From Hyphomicrobiales bacterium (GTDB lineage Bacteria; Pseudomonadota; Alphaproteobacteria; Rhizobiales; Beijerinckiaceae), in the NCBI GenBank assembly GCA_028290595.1, contig JAQGJO010000011.1, forward strand, positions 1 to 11,691: a stretch of DNA of 11,691 bases, written 5' to 3'. The notes beneath the pieces are model-generated. The model did no database searches, was not told the DNA's origin, and saw nothing but the letters and a program-made list of their open reading frames with translations. This document shows, piece after piece, positions 1 through 5,915 of this stretch (the stretch's first letter is position 1; each line of letters opens with the position of its first letter). The position numbers were made by a program, and so were the translations under genes.

Positions 1-259
1 CCACTTTCAGCACCGTGGCGAAACTCGGATTGCCTTTGCGCGACAGCGCCTTATACAGGCCTTCGCGGGTCATGCCGGCCGCGCGGGCGAGTTGGCTCAT
101 GTTGCGTGCACGCGCCACGACGCCCAGTGCGTGCGCGACGTAAGCGGCATCATCGCCGCCTTCGTCCATCACGGCTTCGAGGTAGTGCGCGATGTCCTTC
201 TCCGTCTTCAGGTAGTCGGCGGTGTCGTAACGGCTCACTGCGATTTTTCGGCTCGCCAT
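1..259 (-). CDS. HigA-like / HI1420-type addiction module antidote, partial
   Basis: Antitoxin of a type II toxin-antitoxin pair. It is expected to bind DNA, repress the pair and neutralise the toxin encoded just upstream. The visible 86 residues begin MASRKIAVSRYDTADYL and hold a helix-turn-helix around residues 54-80 (NMSQLARAAGMTREGLYKAL), followed by GNPSFATVLKV, the hallmark end of the 'probable addiction module antidote' family. The C-terminal few residues lie beyond the window. The ATG at 257-259 is preceded by AAGGAGTGAG, a good ribosome site that lies inside the last codons of the toxin gene. The toxin stop is only 3 bases upstream, so translation is probably coupled. Toxin-first order is the usual one for this family. 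Family assignment is strong; the biological target is not shown. Confidence 0.85.
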   Translation of the reverse strand, partial: MASRKIAVSRYDTADYLKTEKDIAHYLEAVMDEGGDDAAYVAHALGVVARARNMSQLARAAGMTREGLYKALSRKGNPSFATVLKV

Positions 260-262
260 GTC

Positions 263-550
263 TCACTCCTTCAACGCCTGGGCCATCTGCTTCGCCCGGG
301 TGCTGTCTTTCACCTGCGTGCTCTTGTGGCCGCCGCAGAGCAGCAGAATCAGCAGCACGCCCGGCCGAATGTAATAGACGCGGTATCCGGGTCCGTAATC
401 GATGCGCATTTCGACCACGCCTTCACCGACGGATTTGGCGTCTCCGGGATTGCCCATCGCGAGACGATCGAGCCGCGCCTGAACGCGCGCCGCGGCACGC
501 GCATCGCGCAACCTCGTCAGCCACCGATCGAAAACGTCGGTCTTGAGCAG
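263..550 (-). CDS. HigB/RelE-like toxin (HI1419-type, Gp49-like), start codon uncertain
   Basis: Toxin of the pair with the downstream antidote gene. Relatives are small RelE-fold mRNA interferases. The body is typical: a helical N-terminal part, then LAMGNPGDAKSVGEGVVEMR, then the beta-strand core RIDYGPGYRVYYIR and LLLCGGHKSTQ. The reading frame is open upstream to a TGA near 591-593, and family-like sequence (VELLKTDVFDRWLTRL) reads up to about position 556, but no ATG or GTG occurs in it. In-frame candidates are CTG at 548-550 (95 residues, the usual family length) and TTG at 509-511 (82 residues, which would lose the first helix). The ATG at 567-569 is in another frame. The gene may use a rare start or may have lost its start by mutation. 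I give the CTG start because it restores family length. Confidence 0.7.
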   Translation of the reverse strand: MLKTDVFDRWLTRLRDARAAARVQARLDRLAMGNPGDAKSVGEGVVEMRIDYGPGYRVYYIRPGVLLILLLCGGHKSTQVKDSTRAKQMAQALKE

Positions 551-564
551 CTCGACCGGTGTGA

Positions 565-593
565 ACCATAGTTCTCGTCTGGCGGCATGTCAA
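565..593 (-). promoter_or_regulatory. Predicted sigma-70 promoter of the toxin-antitoxin pair
   Basis: On the minus strand a perfect TTGACA (-35) at 588-593 is followed by exactly 17 bases and TATGGT (-10, 4 of 6 consensus) at 565-570. Transcription should start near 557-560, immediately upstream of the toxin reading frame. The -10 box contains the ATG at 567-569, so that ATG could not be translated from this promoter. No other promoter candidate of similar quality was seen for the pair. Confidence 0.55.
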
Positions 594-845
594 CTGTAGT
601 TCGCAGCTGGGTCCGACATGGCACGTCGGTGCGCCGAGACTGATGATGCGGCCCCACTTTCACGCCGATCCTCAGCACAGTCTCGGAAATCGATTACGGG
701 ACACCCGGCTCGCCGGGAGCAGTTGTGGTGGTGGCCGCAAACTTGCTCAGTCGAGCGATGAACGAATGAGTAAGATGCGCGAGATTGGAACGCAACTCGC
801 AAATGCTCGTGAGCATGCACTATCAATCTTTGCGAAAACATACAA
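571..845. other. Intergenic region between divergent genes
   Basis: This stretch separates the leftward toxin-antitoxin pair from the rightward dehydrogenase gene. Besides the promoter at its left edge it holds a small GC hairpin (CCCGG/CCGGG arms at 704-708 and 713-717) and an operator-like inverted repeat at 803-816. A 68-codon frame (643-849) ends in an ATGA overlap with the dehydrogenase start, but it has no recognisable protein features and is probably chance. No RNA gene or convincing mobile element was seen. Confidence 0.5.
803..816. promoter_or_regulatory. Operator-like inverted repeat upstream of the dehydrogenase
   Basis: ATGCTC-GT-GAGCAT is a perfect 6+6 inverted repeat with a 2-base centre, ending 29 bases before the dehydrogenase ATG. 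Position and symmetry fit a binding site for a dimeric regulator, but no regulator gene lies nearby and a short palindrome can occur by chance. Confidence 0.25.
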
Positions 846-2066
846 ATGACTAAGGTATCGATCCCGCTTTTTCTTTCGGCGCTGTTTTCAAGTGCAACCC
901 ATGCGCAGACCAACGCGGGCCAGCAGAAACCCGAGCCGAACCTTCCTTTCACCATGACGCAGGTGGCAAGCTTCGATTTGCCCTGGCGCATCGCGTTCCT
1001 GCCTGATGGCCGCATGCTGGTGACCGAAAAGGTGGGGCGCGTCCAGCTGGTCACCCCGCAAGGTGCGAAGACTGAAGTGACGGGTGTGCCGGCCAGCTAT
1101 TATCAAGGCCAGAATGGCATGCTGGGTGTCTTCCTCTCGCCCCACTACGCCACTGACCGCAATGTGTATCTCACCTATGTCGAACCCGGCGATTATGGTG
1201 GCGGCCTAGCGCTCGGCCGGGGCGAGCTTGTGCTGGATGGCAATCGCGCCGCGCTGCGCGGTTTCGAAGTGCTCTGGCGTCAGGTGCCCACGGGCAAAGG
1301 CGGTCAGGCAGGCGCTCAGATCGCCTTCTCGCCCTACGGCAAATACCTTTTCCTCACCGTGGGTGACCGCCAGCGCATGACGCCTGCCCAAGATCCGAAC
1401 CAGCCGGCCGGCAAGATCCTGCGGCTAACGCTCGACGGCAAACCCGCGCCAGGCAATCCGATGGAGGGCAAGACAGGCACCGCCTCCATTCCCTTGATCG
1501 ATCCGCCGCGCGATACAGAGGCAGCCAAGACCGCGCGGGTGGTCAGCACCTATACGTTCCCCAAGGCGAACCTGACGCCTGCGGAAACCTGGACCACCGG
1601 CCACCGCACGCCTTACGGCCTCGCCTTCGGGCCTGATGGTCGGCTCTGGGAAGTGGAGCATGGTCCGCGCGGCGGCGACGAACTGAACCTGATCGAGCCC
1701 GGCAAGAATTACGGCTGGCCGCTGGTCGTCTATGGCAAGAACTATAACGGCGTGCCCATCGCCAGCCCTGATACGCGACCGGACCTCACCAAGCCGGTGA
1801 TCTATTGGGACCCGGTGAACGCGCCAGGCAACATCATGTTTTACAAGGGCAGCCTCTTCCCGCAATGGAAAGGAAGCGCGTTGATCAGCGGCTTGGTCAG
1901 CAAGGGAATCGACCGCGTCACGTTCGACGGCAAGGGCGGCGCCACCGTGGTCCAGCGCTGGAACGTTGGCAAACGCGTGCGTGATATCGAAGAGGCCCCG
2001 GACGGCTCGCTTTGGATGTTGGAAGACGCCAGACCGGGCGGGCTGTTCCATCTCACGCCGAAGTAG
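846..2066 (+). CDS. PQQ-dependent sugar dehydrogenase family protein, secreted
   Basis: A 406-residue six-bladed beta-propeller of the soluble glucose/aldose dehydrogenase family (GSDH, YliI/Asd type), which in active members oxidises sugars in the periplasm with PQQ and calcium. Residues 1-20 form a Sec signal peptide ending THA before Q21. Family landmarks are DLPWRIAFLPDGRMLVTEK (44-62), GQNGMLG (88-94), TVGDR (171-175), GHRTPYGLAFGPDGRLW (252-268), EHGPRGGDELNLIEPGKNYG (271-290) and a final WMLEDARPGGLFHLTPK. R254 in GHR matches the PQQ-contacting arginine of the family. At the place where classical members have the catalytic histidine (HxxGR just before the GD motif) this protein reads GGQAGAQ, with Gln154 in its stead. 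The substrate is therefore doubtful, and it may belong to a variant subfamily. No ribosome site is obvious, but upstream in-frame sequence holds no other ATG before a stop at 810-812. Confidence 0.88.
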   Translation: MTKVSIPLFLSALFSSATHAQTNAGQQKPEPNLPFTMTQVASFDLPWRIAFLPDGRMLVTEKVGRVQLVTPQGAKTEVTGVPASYYQGQNGMLGVFLSPHYATDRNVYLTYVEPGDYGGGLALGRGELVLDGNRAALRGFEVLWRQVPTGKGGQAGAQIAFSPYGKYLFLTVGDRQRMTPAQDPNQPAGKILRLTLDGKPAPGNPMEGKTGTASIPLIDPPRDTEAAKTARVVSTYTFPKANLTPAETWTTGHRTPYGLAFGPDGRLWEVEHGPRGGDELNLIEPGKNYGWPLVVYGKNYNGVPIASPDTRPDLTKPVIYWDPVNAPGNIMFYKGSLFPQWKGSALISGLVSKGIDRVTFDGKGGATVVQRWNVGKRVRDIEEAPDGSLWMLEDARPGGLFHLTPK

Positions 2067-2689
2067 GTCGAACCGCGCTAGGACATCAAAGGCGGGGACT
2101 GCGTGACAGCGGTGGTTTCGTCGACACTTGTTCGAGCCGGCATCGTCTGCGAACGGCTCTATTCAACGGAAGTTACCCACTCGCACCTCGGAAGCCCCGG
2201 CCAGAAACCCTATTCCCGATAAAGAACGATCTTGTACTCGCGCAAAGCATCGTGCCGATTGTCGCGCCCGTGTCTGGCGAGACAGTGTTACGGTGCTTGG
2301 GCACCGGAGTTTCGTAAGCTGCAGCGGATTGATGATCGCGGCGACTCATGTGATTACGGACCCGATCGAAAGACAGTATGGTGGCGTCCGCGAAGTTGAT
2401 GAGCTCCATCGTCTCGCATGCCGAAGTACAGCTTGAGAATCGCGAGATCCGCATTCGCATACGACGTTACCATTCCGCCCTCAGTTATCTGTCGCTGGCA
2501 GAACACCTCACCAACGGCCTGGCAGCGAGCCTAAGCCGCCCTGTTAATGGCGCCACTGATACGCCGCTGCGTGCTGTTTCGAGCCAAACCGCTGATAATC
2601 TGCGACGCTTTTGGCATGGTAAATTTATACGGCATCCACGGCGGTCTATATTGCGCCTTTGGGGACACCTACCCTGTTAAGATTTGTCC
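2067..2689. other. Gene-poor stretch with degraded sequence
   Basis: About 620 bases lie between the dehydrogenase and the first HEPN gene. Several frames of about 100 codons cross it on both strands, but none has a plausible ribosome site or a recognisable protein pattern. The only recognisable trace is the IS3-transposase-like peptide at 2462-2515. No clear terminator follows the dehydrogenase. The last 70 bases (TAAATTTATAC, TCTATATTG) are AT-richer and may hold the promoter of the HEPN gene, but no well-spaced -35/-10 pair was found. Confidence 0.5.
2462..2515 (+). mobile_element. Possible IS3-family transposase (orfB C-terminal) remnant
   Basis: The translated stretch RRYHSALSYLSLAEHLTN closely follows the C-terminal signature of IS3-family integrase-type transposases (pattern RPHSALGYLTPAEF). 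The flanking frame does not continue into recognisable transposase in either direction, so if real this is a small decayed piece. The match is short and made by eye. Confidence 0.3.
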
Positions 2690-3253
2690 ATGTGCGAATC
2701 CCACGCCATCGTTTCGACCCTTATTGAGGAAGGCACTGCAGCCCGCGCGCATTTTCAAACGTGGTGGGCACTGCGTAACCTTGCGCTCCCCGAGTTTTAC
2801 GAGACGATGAACCACCCGTCTTACGTCGAGTTTTTCAAAGCATCTAATTCCGGTCACTACAAGTTGTTCTTCCTCGCGCTTTCCAAGATCTTCGACCGTG
2901 ACCCGCGCGTGTCCGGAGTCGCCAACCTCAGAGAGGTGCTACGGACCGAGAACCGAGATGATCTTGCAGACGCCTTGACGGAGACACTCGTGCGCTGGAC
3001 TAGCACTGTGGCGCGGATCATGGCCATTCGAAACACGTCGATTGCGCATAACGAGCGTGGAATCTCGCGTGAACGGGTTTACGGACTGAATGGCGTGACG
3101 CCGGATCAGATTCGAGAGCTGATTGACGAAACATGCTGGGCCATAAACCGCGTGGCCAACGGCCTCGGCATCTCCAATGTGATCTTTAACGGCGACCGTT
3201 TCGAAGACGCGACGATTGAAATGTTGAAAGTGCTGCGAAATGGACAAATTTAA
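2690..3253 (+). CDS. HEPN domain protein, AbiU2-like
   Basis: A 187-residue, probably all-helical cytoplasmic protein. HYKLFFLALSKIFDRDPR (56-73) followed by RNTSIAHNERG (114-124) is the layout of AbiU2-type HEPN proteins. R114 and H120 form an R-x5-H motif, with Asn after the Arg as in catalytic HEPN ribonucleases. AbiU2 relatives belong to phage abortive-infection loci, so an RNase or toxin-like role in phage defence is likely but inferred. The ATG at 2690 is chosen; a TTG two codons upstream (2684) is also open. The ribosome site is weak (TTAAGA). It is the first of three same-strand genes with the same motif, and the following gap is 57 bases. GC content is clearly lower than in the operon on the right. 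No signal peptide or membrane segment. Confidence 0.78.
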   Translation: MCESHAIVSTLIEEGTAARAHFQTWWALRNLALPEFYETMNHPSYVEFFKASNSGHYKLFFLALSKIFDRDPRVSGVANLREVLRTENRDDLADALTETLVRWTSTVARIMAIRNTSIAHNERGISRERVYGLNGVTPDQIRELIDETCWAINRVANGLGISNVIFNGDRFEDATIEMLKVLRNGQI

Positions 3254-3301
3254 CCTTAGTTTGAGCCGACTCCATTCGGCGCGTCGCGCCTCAACATCGC
3301 G

Positions 3302-3343
3302 GTCGGCGTGATGCCGCCGACTTCAGGACTAGAAAGTCGGCGG
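3302..3343 (+). promoter_or_regulatory. Mutually exclusive hairpins over the start of the second HEPN gene
   Basis: Three complementary arms are present: A (GTCGGCG, 3302-3308), B (CCGCCGACTT, 3314-3323) and C (AAGTCGGCGG, 3334-3343). B and C form a perfect 10-bp stem with a 10-base loop directly after the ATG at 3311-3313. A can instead pair with B (CGCCGAC, 3315-3321), leaving the start codon in the loop. A and C thus compete for B, the arrangement of RNA switches that control translation. No T-run follows, so it is not a simple terminator. Function is inferred. Confidence 0.4.
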
Positions 3344-3991
3344 TCTCGGTTGCGCGGCAACTACTCCGGTGCTTCGGGCAGTTCCTCGCAGGATTTCGTC
3401 TACCTTCCGGAGCTTCTGTTCCAGAGATCGCTCGAATATGCGAAGAAGACGGACGGTAATTCATCAATGTATGCCCTCGCTGGAATACCGATCCTTTTTA
3501 GTGCGCTTCGGTGCTTGCTCATCGAACTCAATGGATTGCTTTCCGCGCCGTCTCCACGCACCGAACAGGTTTTGGTCGCCTTGGCGAACGGAGCGAACGA
3601 TGTTCAGACTATCCTCAAGCACTATTCTGTGCCCGTTGAACTTCAAGAACGCCTGGAGTTGTTGCTGGAAGTGAGACACAAAATTCTTCATCCGGCGCAT
3701 CGACCGGGTCCGGAAAAGCACAATACCCCTAGCTACCTGTTCACGCTGCGAACGGCCGGCTTGCTTCAAAGTACGGGTCGCGACGTTGACTACATTTGGA
3801 TCTCTCAGCTTCAGTCGCACAAGCTTTTTCGCTGGGCATTTGAGACTGTGAGGTCTACTGTTGACCTTCTCTTGAACTCTCACGCCGTTGCATCGATCAT
3901 CGCCGATGGGTTTCGGGACTCGTATTCTCGGTTCGAGGGGCTCGAAAGAAAGATGTGTGACTGTGATTCGAGCCGACGCGAGGAAGCCTGA
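3311..3991 (+). CDS. Putative HEPN-like protein, function unknown
   Basis: A 226-residue soluble helical protein that I do not recognise as a named family. The centre reads YALAGIPILFSALRCLLIELNGLL (54-77), an amphipathic helix pattern common at the start of HEPN bundles, and later LLLEVRHKILHPAHRPG (117-133). There R122 and H127 give an R-x4-H motif, followed by Pro as in several nuclease-type HEPN proteins. The C-terminal part (from about 170) is helical with a Cys-rich tail (CDCDSS). The start is uncertain: GTG at 3308, ATG at 3311 and TTG at 3350 are all possible, none has a ribosome site, and the frame is open back to 3260. Residues 1-28 look unstructured and overlap a strong hairpin. 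It lies 57 bases after the AbiU2-like gene and 70 bases before the third HEPN gene. Confidence 0.65.
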   Translation: MPPTSGLESRRSRLRGNYSGASGSSSQDFVYLPELLFQRSLEYAKKTDGNSSMYALAGIPILFSALRCLLIELNGLLSAPSPRTEQVLVALANGANDVQTILKHYSVPVELQERLELLLEVRHKILHPAHRPGPEKHNTPSYLFTLRTAGLLQSTGRDVDYIWISQLQSHKLFRWAFETVRSTVDLLLNSHAVASIIADGFRDSYSRFEGLERKMCDCDSSRREEA

Positions 3992-4061
3992 GTGGTCTGA
4001 CCGTACTGGTGTTGGTATGCAAGCGGTGTCGCGCGCCGCTCAACAAGCATGAGAGATCACC

Positions 4062-4565
4062 ATGGCTGTAACTCCCGGCGGCACTGAATACGATGACGAT
4101 GAACTGGACGCGCTATTTAAAGCCGTCGGGTTTGTCGTTGTTCAATGGGGGCAGGCCGAGCAGTCGCTAGACCTAGCGACTGCGATTCTGTATCAGAACC
4201 TCGGCGGTAAGCAGTGCGCGAAGCGTCTGCCGAAAATGCTAGAAACGAAGCTGGCTTTCTTGATCGAGTGTCTGTCGCAACTGCCGACCCTCGCCTTGCT
4301 CCGAGCCGAAGGTGAGGCGCTCGCTTCAAATTTTCGAAAACTGAGCAATGAGCGACATGACTTGATCCACGGTGCCGTTGCCACCGTCTCAGCAAAAGAT
4401 GGTGCTTTTACATTCGCCAAATTGGACATTAAGGAGGACTTCCATGTCGTGCGCGAGGTCCGGCTCGAGGCATCGCAATTCCGCGCCCTTACACGGGCGC
4501 TTCTTGACCTGGGGGCTCAAGCCACCGCTTTCGCGCGACGACTATGGGAGTTAGTGCCAAAGTGA
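4062..4565 (+). CDS. Putative HEPN-like protein, function unknown
   Basis: A 167-residue acidic-to-neutral helical protein. FVVVQWGQAEQSLDLATAI (24-42) is the first-helix pattern of a family of small uncharacterised proteins in which one partner helix ends in a conserved R-x4-H. Here it is RKLSNERHDLIHGAV (92-106), with R98 and H103. The final third (HVVREVRLEASQFRALTRAL) is a predicted helix pair. The start is well supported: GAGAG lies 7 bases before the ATG at 4062. No signal peptide or membrane segment is seen. It is the third consecutive gene with an R-x(4-5)-H motif and faces the Abi-alpha gene across 134 bases. A role in RNA cleavage or phage defence is inferred from motif and context only. 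Confidence 0.7.
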   Translation: MAVTPGGTEYDDDELDALFKAVGFVVVQWGQAEQSLDLATAILYQNLGGKQCAKRLPKMLETKLAFLIECLSQLPTLALLRAEGEALASNFRKLSNERHDLIHGAVATVSAKDGAFTFAKLDIKEDFHVVREVRLEASQFRALTRALLDLGAQATAFARRLWELVPK

Positions 4566-4577
4566 CTTGCAGTTTCG

Positions 4578-4593
4578 CGAGCGCTAACGCTCG
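4578..4593 (+). other. Short hairpin after the third HEPN gene
   Basis: CGAGCG-CTAA-CGCTCG is a perfect 6-bp stem with a 4-base loop 12 bases past the stop codon. No T-run follows, so at best it is a weak transcription stop or an RNA-stabilising hairpin in the gap between convergent genes. A second pairing (TAACGC at 4585-4590 with GCGTTA at 4614-4619) overlaps it. The rest of 4594-4699 shows nothing recognisable. Confidence 0.3.
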
Positions 4594-4699
4594 GGCGGAC
4601 GCGCTGAACGATGGCGTTAATCACTCGATCGAGCGCTTCTGGCCGAAGGCAGCCCAGCAGGGGGTTAGCGCGAGAACTCACAACAAACCCACCCGTACA

Positions 4700-5410
4700 C
4701 TACAGGGTGCAGGCGCGCACAAAAGCTTGGCCGAGAAGCGTGGCTTGCACCATCAGGATGCTCGGTATTCCCTCCCAGTTGCTTGTGCGATCTAGACAGC
4801 CAAGGCGGATCAGATTCTCCAGACCGAGGGCGACGTCGTCGGCTGGGGGAGGCGCGTCGTGCGGAGCATCGTACGTCGCAATCTCGGCCGCGCTGGGCAA
4901 TTCATGTGTGCTTACCTTGAGCACACGGCGATCCGCCGTTGGACCAAAGTCGAAATCGTGCGTATAGATCGCTTCCAGGATGCGAGCCTCAAGCGGCGTG
5001 ATGCTTTCCAGTATGTCGACGTAGGCGCGACGGATGTCGCTCTCGCTCCGCGCGTCCCCAGCGTTCACCAACAACTTCGCCCACATGTCTTGCAAGTAGT
5101 CATCGTCCTCCATTGACGCAGCTTCAAGCAGTGGAATTGCGAATTTTAGCGCCACGGGTCGGGTCGGGGCAGGCAGCCCTTGCTGCCGCATGAACTCCTC
5201 GGCCCGCAGCATCAGCCGCTGCTGTCGCTCCCAACGGTAATATCTGAGTTTGTCCTCCACGATTCCAGAGGCCTGATCAAGTGATCCGGAAATAAAACGC
5301 GCGACGAATCCGCCGAGTTCTCTCGTGGCTTCGATACCCTTACCTGCCGTTTTGGCTACTTCGCCGACCGCTTTAGCTGTCTCTGTGACGGCTTTTATTT
5401 CCTCGCTCAT
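4700..5410 (-). CDS. Abi-alpha (DUF4393) abortive infection-type protein
   Basis: A 236-residue protein of the Abi-alpha/DUF4393 family, whose members are linked to phage abortive infection although the mechanism is not settled. An N-terminal amphipathic Ala/Thr/Lys-rich helix (1-35) leads into GGFVARFISGSLDQASGIVEDKL (33-55), then the family core YYRWERQQRLMLRAEEFM (57-74), RPVALKFAIPLLEAAS (84-99), LQDMWAKLLVNAGDAR (106-121) and IRRAYVDILESITPLEARIL (126-145). The C-terminal part resembles a small winged-helix-like region ending LENLIRLGCLDR. The frame is open back to 5686, but the ATG at 5408-5410 with GAGGAGAGC just upstream and the start of family-like sequence fix the start. It is convergent with the HEPN trio. 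No membrane segment is certain. Membership is strong; the partner relationship with the HEPN genes is inferred. Confidence 0.85.
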   Translation of the reverse strand: MSEEIKAVTETAKAVGEVAKTAGKGIEATRELGGFVARFISGSLDQASGIVEDKLRYYRWERQQRLMLRAEEFMRQQGLPAPTRPVALKFAIPLLEAASMEDDDYLQDMWAKLLVNAGDARSESDIRRAYVDILESITPLEARILEAIYTHDFDFGPTADRRVLKVSTHELPSAAEIATYDAPHDAPPPADDVALGLENLIRLGCLDRTSNWEGIPSILMVQATLLGQAFVRACTL

Positions 5411-5514
5411 GCTCTCCTCACGCGGCTCGTAGTATTGGTGCGGTATAACATCCGGGCACGTGACACCGATGGTTGCCTTAAGACTTTCAACTACCCCATC
5501 GTTCAGCAAACAGC

Positions 5515-5550
5515 AGCCCGCATGCTGGGTGAACCGCCGGCATGCGGGCT
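5515..5550. repeat. Perfect 11-bp inverted repeat, 14-base loop
   Basis: AGCCCGCATGC at 5515-5525 is repeated in reverse complement (GCATGCGGGCT) at 5540-5550. On the minus strand the stem is followed by GCTGTTTGCTG, which has only a weak T-run, so terminator activity would be poor. It lies about 105 bases upstream of the Abi-alpha start. It could be a terminator remnant, a regulator site or a mobile-element end. Confidence 0.45.
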
Positions 5551-5689
5551 CTTGAGATAGATAAGAATACGCTGCACTTCGCTGCACCGCACGCATGCAG
5601 CTGTCAGCGCGAAGGACCGCTTCTGGCCTATTCATCGTCGGCGCAGCGTATAACCTGCTCAGAATGACGCGTTTGGAGGCAACCACGGC

Positions 5690-5734
5690 ATGAAACAGGC
5701 GACCTCGACAGCAGCGGGCGCGCTTTACCCATGA
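5690..5734 (+). CDS. Possible 14-residue leader peptide
   Basis: ATG at 5690 follows GGAGG (5675-5679) at a 10-base spacing and encodes MKQATSTAAGALYP. Its stop overlaps the next ATG as ATGA. The good ribosome site and stop/start overlap suggest a leader or the remnant of a gene start. No family is recognised and chance is possible. Confidence 0.2.
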   Translation: MKQATSTAAGALYP

Positions 5735-5823
5735 ACCGGCATGAATTCATCGCCGGAACACCCCGTTTGGTCGCAACCAAGCTGGCAGACCTGATCAAAA
5801 CGCGTTGCATTCGATATTTTTAA
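5731..5823 (+). CDS. Possible 30-residue small protein or gene-start remnant
   Basis: The frame begins at the ATGA overlap with the 14-codon frame and encodes MNRHEFIAGTPRLVATKLAD and ten more residues ending RYF. It would be translated by coupling. The sequence looks protein-like (alternating hydrophobic residues that could form a helix) but matches nothing I recognise. It may be the front end of a truncated gene. Confidence 0.2.
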   Translation: MNRHEFIAGTPRLVATKLADLIKTRCIRYF

Positions 5824-5887
5824 ACACCCTGCTAAGTAAGCGTCCGGTCAGCACCCTCTTGAGCTGCGGCTAATCCGTCACGAAGAC

Positions 5888-5915
5888 GGTGTCCACGATG
5901 AAGATAGTGGACACC
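5888..5915. repeat. Perfect 9-bp inverted repeat at the break of the beta-helix gene
   Basis: GGTGTCCAC (5888-5896) and GTGGACACC (5907-5915) flank a 10-base centre, GATGAAGATA. The open part of the beta-helix frame begins inside the right arm (5908, after a TAG at 5905-5907). TGTCCAC-type ends occur in some IS3-family elements, so this may be a scar left by an insertion or deletion. That origin is inferred. Confidence 0.4.

Larger units (their letters stand above)
5411..5907. other. Gap between the Abi-alpha gene and the beta-helix fragment
   Basis: About 500 bases without a convincing large gene. It holds a strong inverted repeat at 5515-5550, a TATAAC box (5649-5654) with no matching -35, two tiny overlapping frames with a good ribosome site (5690-5823) and a 9-bp inverted repeat at 5888-5915. 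No clear sigma-70 promoter for the Abi-alpha gene was found; the region about 30 bases upstream of its ATG has TATACC without a well-placed -35 box. Confidence 0.45.

Noticed and set aside
643..849. A 68-codon frame overlapping the dehydrogenase start
   Set aside because: No recognisable protein pattern and no ribosome site; composition fits a chance frame.
2128..2460. Open frames of about 100 codons on both strands after the dehydrogenase
   Set aside because: No start signals and no recognisable motifs; described only as degraded gene-poor sequence.
4578..4625. Possible integron attC-like site (TAACGC ... GCGTTA arms)
   Set aside because: The core sites do not fit RYYYAAC and GTTRRRY, the internal arms do not pair properly, and no integrase or cassette array is present.
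5515..5550. tRNA-like T-arm (GGTTCA within the inverted repeat)
   Set aside because: The surrounding bases do not form a cloverleaf or a 7-bp acceptor stem at tRNA spacing.
5411..5686. N-terminal extension of the Abi-alpha reading frame
   Set aside because: The extension is Cys-rich and unlike the family, and the ATG at 5408-5410 has a strong ribosome site just where family-like sequence begins.
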